64,000 bases of DNA from Thiothrix sp. Lineage in GTDB: Bacteria; Pseudomonadota; Gammaproteobacteria; Thiotrichales; Thiotrichaceae. This document shows positions 59,487 to 64,000 of this stretch, one piece after another (position 1 is the stretch's first letter; every line of letters starts with the position of its first letter). Both the position numbers and the translations under genes were made by a program. The notes beneath the pieces are model-generated. The model was not told the origin of the DNA. It searched no databases and worked only from the letters and a program-made list of their open reading frames with translations. The DNA lies in the NCBI GenBank assembly GCA_008015155.1, contig SSFA01000004.1:1-64000 (forward strand), read 5' to 3'.

Positions 59487-61672
59487 AGGCGAATCTATTG
59501 CGTTGGCTACCCGCCGTGATAGTGGGTGGCTTATTAATTATTTCTCTTAGTTTATTACATTTAGCGACCCGGGATGCCGAGTTTTTCCGCTCTTATGGAA
59601 AAGCTTTGGTGTACTTAAATGGTTTTATTTTACTGGTGCTGGGTATTGCGATTCTCACGAATTTAGTCCGTGCGATTTATCAATGGCATACCCGTCAAGC
59701 TGGTTCGCGCTTTACCTTACGATTGATGCTAGGATTTCTTTTCCTCTCCATGTTACCGGTTGTCGTCGTCGTTTATTTCTCGATGAATTTCATTGGTAAA
59801 AATGTTGGTCAACAATTAGATGTACGCATTGCGCGCGCTTTAGATGATGCAGTGGAGTTATCACATTTGTCCTTATCCATCCGCAGTAGTGCGCATTTAC
59901 AGGATTTATCACGTTTAGCTTTGCAAATTCGTGGGAAGGGACGCTTAGAAGTCTCTGCCTTAATGGATAATTGGCGGGCTTTACATGGGGCACAAGAAGC
60001 GATTTTAATTAGTGGTGATCAACGAATTCTGGTAACCAGTGTGGATGAGGTAGCTAAACTGATTCCTTTATTTCCAATCGGTGATTTAATTCGCACTATG
60101 AATCGGCGTGATGAATATTCGCATTTAGAGCCAACAGGCGAAGATGGAACTTTATTTATTCGAGTTGCGATGCATGTGCGGTATGGATCAGATAATAGTA
60201 ATGGCATTCTAACCGCAATGTTTCCTTTTTCGGAGCGTGAAAGTAGTTTGGCGGCGAGTGTTAGTTCAGCACAAAAAGAATATCGTACTATTAGTTTTAA
60301 TCAAGAAGGCCTGAAAAATACTTTCCGCTTAGCACTTTTAGTTATTTCAGTTTTAACTGTCTTATTTGCGCTCTGGGCTGCATTTATTTTCTCAAGACGT
60401 TTAACTAAGCCAGTGCGTGATTTGGTCGAGGGCACTTTAGCAGTCGCCTCTGGTGATTTACAAAAAAAATTACCTGTATCAGATCGAGATGATTTTAGTT
60501 TATTAGCTCGCTCCTTTAATACCATGACCAAGCGCTTATCCAGTGTACAACAAGAGCGCGAGCAAGCCCGTCGGCAATTACAACAAGAACATGATTATTT
60601 ATATGTGGTTTTAGAGCATTTATCTTCTGGTGTAGTCACTTTAGATGAAGAGCAGGTTATTCGACGCGTGAATAGCGCCGCCAGTTTAATTCTAGGGCAA
60701 CCCTTAAATAGTTATTTAGGACAACATTTAACTGCAGCTTTTTCCCAAGAGACCTTGAAGCCCTTTTTGCAGGCACTTAAGCCTTGGCTGGATCAGCCAC
60801 AGACGGATTGGCAGGCTGAGATTAATTTACCTTCTGAGCGTGGACGCCGTGTTTTAGTCTGTCGAGGTGCGGGTTTGCCTTATGATTCTAAGCAGCAAAA
60901 GGGTTATGTGTTAGTTTTTGAGGATGTGACTGATGTCGTACAAGCTGAGCATGATGCGGCTTGGAGCGAAGTAGCACGACGTTTAGCGCATGAAATTAAG
61001 AATCCCCTTACCCCCATTCAATTATCTGCTGAACGCTTGTCACGTAAATTAGGCAAGTCTTTGGATGAAGATTCAGCTGATTTTCTCAATCGCATGACTC
61101 GTACTATTATCCAGCAAGTGGATACCTTAAAAGCGATGGTGAATGCCTTTAGTGAGTATGCAAAAGCACCAGCTTTGATCACCCAAGTAACCAACTTGAA
61201 TCAGATTGTCCGGGAAGTCACCGAATTATATATTGATAATCCACAAAAAGTGCGCGTCGTGTTAGAAGAGCAGGAGCTGCCGCCTTTGGATTTAGATCCC
61301 CATCGCATTCGGCAACTAATGGTGAATTTAGTGAAGAACGCGCTAGAGGCTATTGGTGAAGGACGTACGGATGGACGTATTTTGATTCGCACACGGCTAG
61401 AAGATCAAGCAGATAAGCAGCAGGTCGTTTTATGTTTGCATGATAATGGGCCAGGTATTCCGCCAGAAATACTGCCACATCTCTTTGAGCCGTATGTGAC
61501 GACTAAACATAAAGGTACTGGTTTGGGCTTAGCGATTGTAAAAAAGATCGTGGAAGAGCATAACGGTAGCTTAGCAGCACGCAATGCTGAGCCAAATGGC
61601 GCTATTATTACAATAACCTTTCCGGTGAATCATGAGCAGGATGCTCCACACTCATCGGAGTCTAGTCATTAA
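59468..61672 (+). CDS. NtrY-like membrane sensor histidine kinase
   Basis: The 734-residue protein has membrane segments near the N-terminus (about 12-32, 45-66, 85-107) and again at about 283-305. These enclose a periplasmic domain of roughly 175 residues, then HAMP (FSRRLTKPVRDLVEGTLAVASGD), PAS (VVLEHLSSGVVTLDEEQVIRRVN), HisKA with RRLAHEIKNPLTPIQLSAERL and HATPase with VKNALEAI, DNGPGIPPE and GTGLGLAIVKK. This is the NtrY architecture. The GTG start overlaps the DUF4390 gene. The partner regulator follows at once. Confidence 0.9.
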   Translation: MGTNTLKANLLRWLPAVIVGGLLIISLSLLHLATRDAEFFRSYGKALVYLNGFILLVLGIAILTNLVRAIYQWHTRQAGSRFTLRLMLGFLFLSMLPVVVVVYFSMNFIGKNVGQQLDVRIARALDDAVELSHLSLSIRSSAHLQDLSRLALQIRGKGRLEVSALMDNWRALHGAQEAILISGDQRILVTSVDEVAKLIPLFPIGDLIRTMNRRDEYSHLEPTGEDGTLFIRVAMHVRYGSDNSNGILTAMFPFSERESSLAASVSSAQKEYRTISFNQEGLKNTFRLALLVISVLTVLFALWAAFIFSRRLTKPVRDLVEGTLAVASGDLQKKLPVSDRDDFSLLARSFNTMTKRLSSVQQEREQARRQLQQEHDYLYVVLEHLSSGVVTLDEEQVIRRVNSAASLILGQPLNSYLGQHLTAAFSQETLKPFLQALKPWLDQPQTDWQAEINLPSERGRRVLVCRGAGLPYDSKQQKGYVLVFEDVTDVVQAEHDAAWSEVARRLAHEIKNPLTPIQLSAERLSRKLGKSLDEDSADFLNRMTRTIIQQVDTLKAMVNAFSEYAKAPALITQVTNLNQIVREVTELYIDNPQKVRVVLEEQELPPLDLDPHRIRQLMVNLVKNALEAIGEGRTDGRILIRTRLEDQADKQQVVLCLHDNGPGIPPEILPHLFEPYVTTKHKGTGLGLAIVKKIVEEHNGSLAARNAEPNGAIITITFPVNHEQDAPHSSESSH

Positions 61673-61685
61673 AGGAGGGTCAGTG

Positions 61686-63062
61686 ATGACAGCACAACTG
61701 ATTTTGGTCGTGGATGATGAGCCGGATATTCGCCAACTGATTAGCGAGATTCTTGAAGATGAAGGCTATCGGGTGGACGTCGCTGAGAACGCGGAGCGTG
61801 CCCGTGAAATCTTCCGACAACGTAAACCCCAGTTGGTGCTGTTAGATATTTGGATGCCTGGCTTAGATGGTATTTCTCTGCTGAAAGAATGGCGTTCAAG
61901 CAATAGTTTAACCTGTCCAGTCATTATGATGTCTGGTCATGGCACCATTGAGACTGCGGTGGAGGCAACTAAGCTGGGTGCGTATGATTTTATTGAAAAG
62001 CCTCTCTCGCTAGCGAAAATGCTACTCACTATTGAGAATGCTTTGCGTACCAGTCAGTTAGAGCAAGAAAACCAAGGTTTGCGGCGGCAGATGGTGTTTT
62101 CTCATGAAATCGTGGGCAACAGTAAGGCTATGCAAGCCCTACGTGAGCAAGCGAGTCGGATTGCTCAGCATGATTCGAGTGTATTGCTCTATGGTGAACA
62201 TGGGGTTGGTAAAGAGGCTGTTGCTCGCTACATCCACGCCCATAGCTCGCGACGTGATCGGCCTTTTGTAAAAGTGGTACTACCGATGCTTGAAGCTGGG
62301 AGCGTCGAGCAAAGGCTGTTTGGCTCAGAAATCGACGGTAAACTCACTTATGGCTTTCTGGACGATGCTTTAGGCGGCTGTTTATATTTGGCTGAAATTG
62401 CTGATTTAGATGCTGAGAGCCAAAAACGTTTGCTTCTAGCGCTACAAAATAAGCGCTTCACACGTATGGGTGGAACTGAGCAAATTGACTTAGATCTACA
62501 GCTCATTGTTTCAGCGACGCATGATTTGCAAGATGATATTGATGCAGGCGACTTTAATGAAGATCTCTATTACTTATTGAATGTACTGCCGATCCAAGTA
62601 CCGCCTTTACGTGAACATGCTGAAGATGTGCCGGAACTACTAAATTATTATGTGAATCAACTCACTGCCCAAGATGGTTTACCTTATCGGCATTTCACAC
62701 TAGCGGCACAAAATTTTCTGCGCCATCATCGCTGGTCGGGGAATATTTTAGAGCTGCGTAATTTAGTGCATCGCCTATTGATTTTAGGCACTGAAGTCGA
62801 AATCAGTGTAGAGGAAGCAGAAGAGGCGGTTGGTGCAACAGTGCCAGTTTTCACCAGTGAAATTGGGCAGATGCCAGAAAGCCTTTATGATTTGCCCTTA
62901 CGCCAAGCTCGCGAACAGTTTGAACATGATTACTTAATCTATCAGCTTAAACAGGCTGATGGGAATGTCAGTAAACTGGCTGATCAAGTGAAAATGGAGC
63001 GCACCCATTTATACCGAAAAATGCGTTCGTTGGGCGTCGATCCGAAAAAATATGGGCGTTAA
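61686..63062 (+). CDS. NtrX-like response regulator with degenerate AAA+ domain
   Basis: The 458-residue protein starts at ATG 61686 after AAAGGAGG. The receiver has acceptor Asp54 (LLDIWMPGLDG) and Lys105. The AAA+ domain has Walker A GEHGVGKE (170-177), but Walker B reads CLYLAEIADL, with Ala236 in place of the conserved Asp. No GAFTGA loop is present (EIDGKLTYGFLDDALGG instead), so sigma-54 activation is unlikely. The C-terminal Fis-type HTH (DGNVSKLADQVKMERTHLYRKMRSLGVD) is intact. It probably acts as a direct DNA-binding regulator, as shown for some NtrX proteins. The NtrY-like kinase is its partner. Confidence 0.88.
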   Translation: MTAQLILVVDDEPDIRQLISEILEDEGYRVDVAENAERAREIFRQRKPQLVLLDIWMPGLDGISLLKEWRSSNSLTCPVIMMSGHGTIETAVEATKLGAYDFIEKPLSLAKMLLTIENALRTSQLEQENQGLRRQMVFSHEIVGNSKAMQALREQASRIAQHDSSVLLYGEHGVGKEAVARYIHAHSSRRDRPFVKVVLPMLEAGSVEQRLFGSEIDGKLTYGFLDDALGGCLYLAEIADLDAESQKRLLLALQNKRFTRMGGTEQIDLDLQLIVSATHDLQDDIDAGDFNEDLYYLLNVLPIQVPPLREHAEDVPELLNYYVNQLTAQDGLPYRHFTLAAQNFLRHHRWSGNILELRNLVHRLLILGTEVEISVEEAEEAVGATVPVFTSEIGQMPESLYDLPLRQAREQFEHDYLIYQLKQADGNVSKLADQVKMERTHLYRKMRSLGVDPKKYGR

Positions 63063-63090
63063 TTGTTGATTAGCCTCTATAATCCTCGCC

Positions 63091-64000
63091 ATGAAAATTA
63101 TGATTCTTGGCGCGGGACAAGTTGGGCGCTCAGTAGCTGAAGCTCTAGCGCACGAAGACAATGATATTACGATCGTTGACACGGATGCGTCAGCTTTACG
63201 TACTTTGCGTGAAAAGCTGGATGTTCGTGTCGAAATTGGTCAAGCTTCTTATCCACGAGTTTTAGAGCGCGCTGGGATTGAGGATGCTGATATGGTGATA
63301 GCAGTCACCAACAGCGATGAAATTAACATGGTCGCTTGCCATGTAGCCTTCACTCTGTATCGAACTCCTACCAAAATAGCGCGTATCCGCTCCTCCCATT
63401 ATCTCGATCATCCCCGTTTATTCGCTACCGACGCTTTACCGATTGATGTCCTAATTAGCCCAGAGCAACTGGTGACTGAATACATTTTCCGACTGATTGC
63501 CCATCCAGGTGCCTTACAGGTTCTAAATTTTGCGGAAGGTAAAGTTCAATTAGTTGGGGTGCGCTCACTAGCAGGTGGTGCGTTAGTAGGTCACCGTTTG
63601 GGTGAAATGTATGAACATATGCCCGGCGTGAAAGCGCGGGTAGTCGCCTTGTTTCGCCATGATAAACCGGTAGCAGTCACTCAAGATACCATCATAGAAG
63701 TTGATGATGAAGTCTTCTTTATTGCTAATCCTAAGCATATTCGTGCGCTCATTAGTGAGGTGCGTCGTCTCGATAAACCTTATAAACGGATCATGATTGC
63801 AGGAGGTGGCAATATTGGGAATCGCTTAGCACGTCAGCTAGAAGAGGCTCGTTATCAAGTCAAAATTATTGAGCGAAATCCTGAGCGAGCATCTAAACTT
63901 GCTGAAAGATTAGACAAAACTCTAGTTTTAGAGGGCGATGCATCAGATGAGAATCTATTAATTGAGGAAAATATCGAGAATATTGATGTCTTCATTGCCG
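63091..64000 (+). CDS. trkA: Trk potassium uptake regulatory protein TrkA, 5' part (cut by window edge)
   Basis: The ATG at 63091 opens 303 complete codons that run off the window. The first RCK domain has the NAD(H)-binding motif MKIMILGAGQVGRSVAEAL, and the segment DADMVIAVTNSDEINM. The first TrkA_C domain follows (VQLVGVRSLAGGALVGHRLGEM). The second RCK begins IMIAGGGNIGNRLARQL. It is the peripheral gating subunit of TrkH/TrkG potassium channels. The position after ntrX is the usual one; trkH may follow. Confidence 0.93.
   Translation, partial: MKIMILGAGQVGRSVAEALAHEDNDITIVDTDASALRTLREKLDVRVEIGQASYPRVLERAGIEDADMVIAVTNSDEINMVACHVAFTLYRTPTKIARIRSSHYLDHPRLFATDALPIDVLISPEQLVTEYIFRLIAHPGALQVLNFAEGKVQLVGVRSLAGGALVGHRLGEMYEHMPGVKARVVALFRHDKPVAVTQDTIIEVDDEVFFIANPKHIRALISEVRRLDKPYKRIMIAGGGNIGNRLARQLEEARYQVKIIERNPERASKLAERLDKTLVLEGDASDENLLIEENIENIDVFIA

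Overview
The window is a chromosomal segment of a gammaproteobacterium, most likely a filamentous or colourless sulfur oxidizer of the Thiotrichales (Thiothrix/Thiolinea-like). The evidence is a sox thiosulfate-oxidation operon without soxCD beside ordinary gammaproteobacterial housekeeping blocks: grpE-dnaK-dnaJ-dapB, def-fmt-rsmB-DUF4390-ntrY/X-trkA and gshA. Base composition is moderately AT-rich and coding density is high. The genus is inferred from gene content and was not tested by alignment.

Region 1 (1-3660) is a mobile gene-cassette array reading on the minus strand. Two attC sites (141-212 and 909-963) delimit three cassettes. The first (915-3660) carries a complete type II restriction-modification system: C regulator, endonuclease and C5-cytosine methylase, with the methylase reading against the array. 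The second (147-914) carries two small membrane proteins. The third starts at position 146 and runs off the window; its first 43 codons match the N-terminus of OXA-10/OXA-5-type class D beta-lactamases. In both complete cassettes the leading TTRRRY hexamer is the exact complement of the cassette's own R'' box, as expected of true cassettes. No integron integrase lies on the expected attI side.

Region 2 (3870-12987) is a minus-strand operon: acyl-CoA synthetase, LivG, LivH, LivM, substrate-binding protein, LivF and a PaaK-like protein, followed by an AhpD-like protein. It looks like an uptake and CoA-activation module for a carboxylic acid.

Region 3 (13197-30075) is mixed: a hybrid histidine kinase with an OmpR-type regulator, dusB, a MOSC protein, a DMT exporter, an enoyl-CoA hydratase, gshA, an RRM RNA-binding protein, cysJ, a glutamine-synthetase-like/class III aminotransferase pair with a LysR regulator, a DUF1127 protein and a LysE-type exporter.

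Region 4 (30288-36919) is the sulfur region: a 48-codon ORF translationally coupled to soxY, then soxY-soxZ-soxA-soxX-soxB, then on the opposite strand a secreted protein, a DsrE-like protein and a periplasmic double-thioredoxin protein.

Region 5 (37085-50504) holds the heat-shock chaperones with sigma-32-type promoters, dapB, a cytochrome b561/cytochrome c' pair, small secreted proteins, a CysB-type regulator with a divergent 48-aa ORF, hslR, an ECF sigma/anti-sigma pair and tsaC.

Region 6 (50509-64000) holds topA interrupted by a single +1 frameshift at a CTTTGA sequence, smg, dprA, a LysM lipoprotein, def-fmt-rsmB, a DUF4390 protein, an NtrY/NtrX-like two-component system whose regulator has lost the Walker B aspartate, and the start of trkA. 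No rRNA, tRNA, CRISPR array or insertion sequence was recognised.
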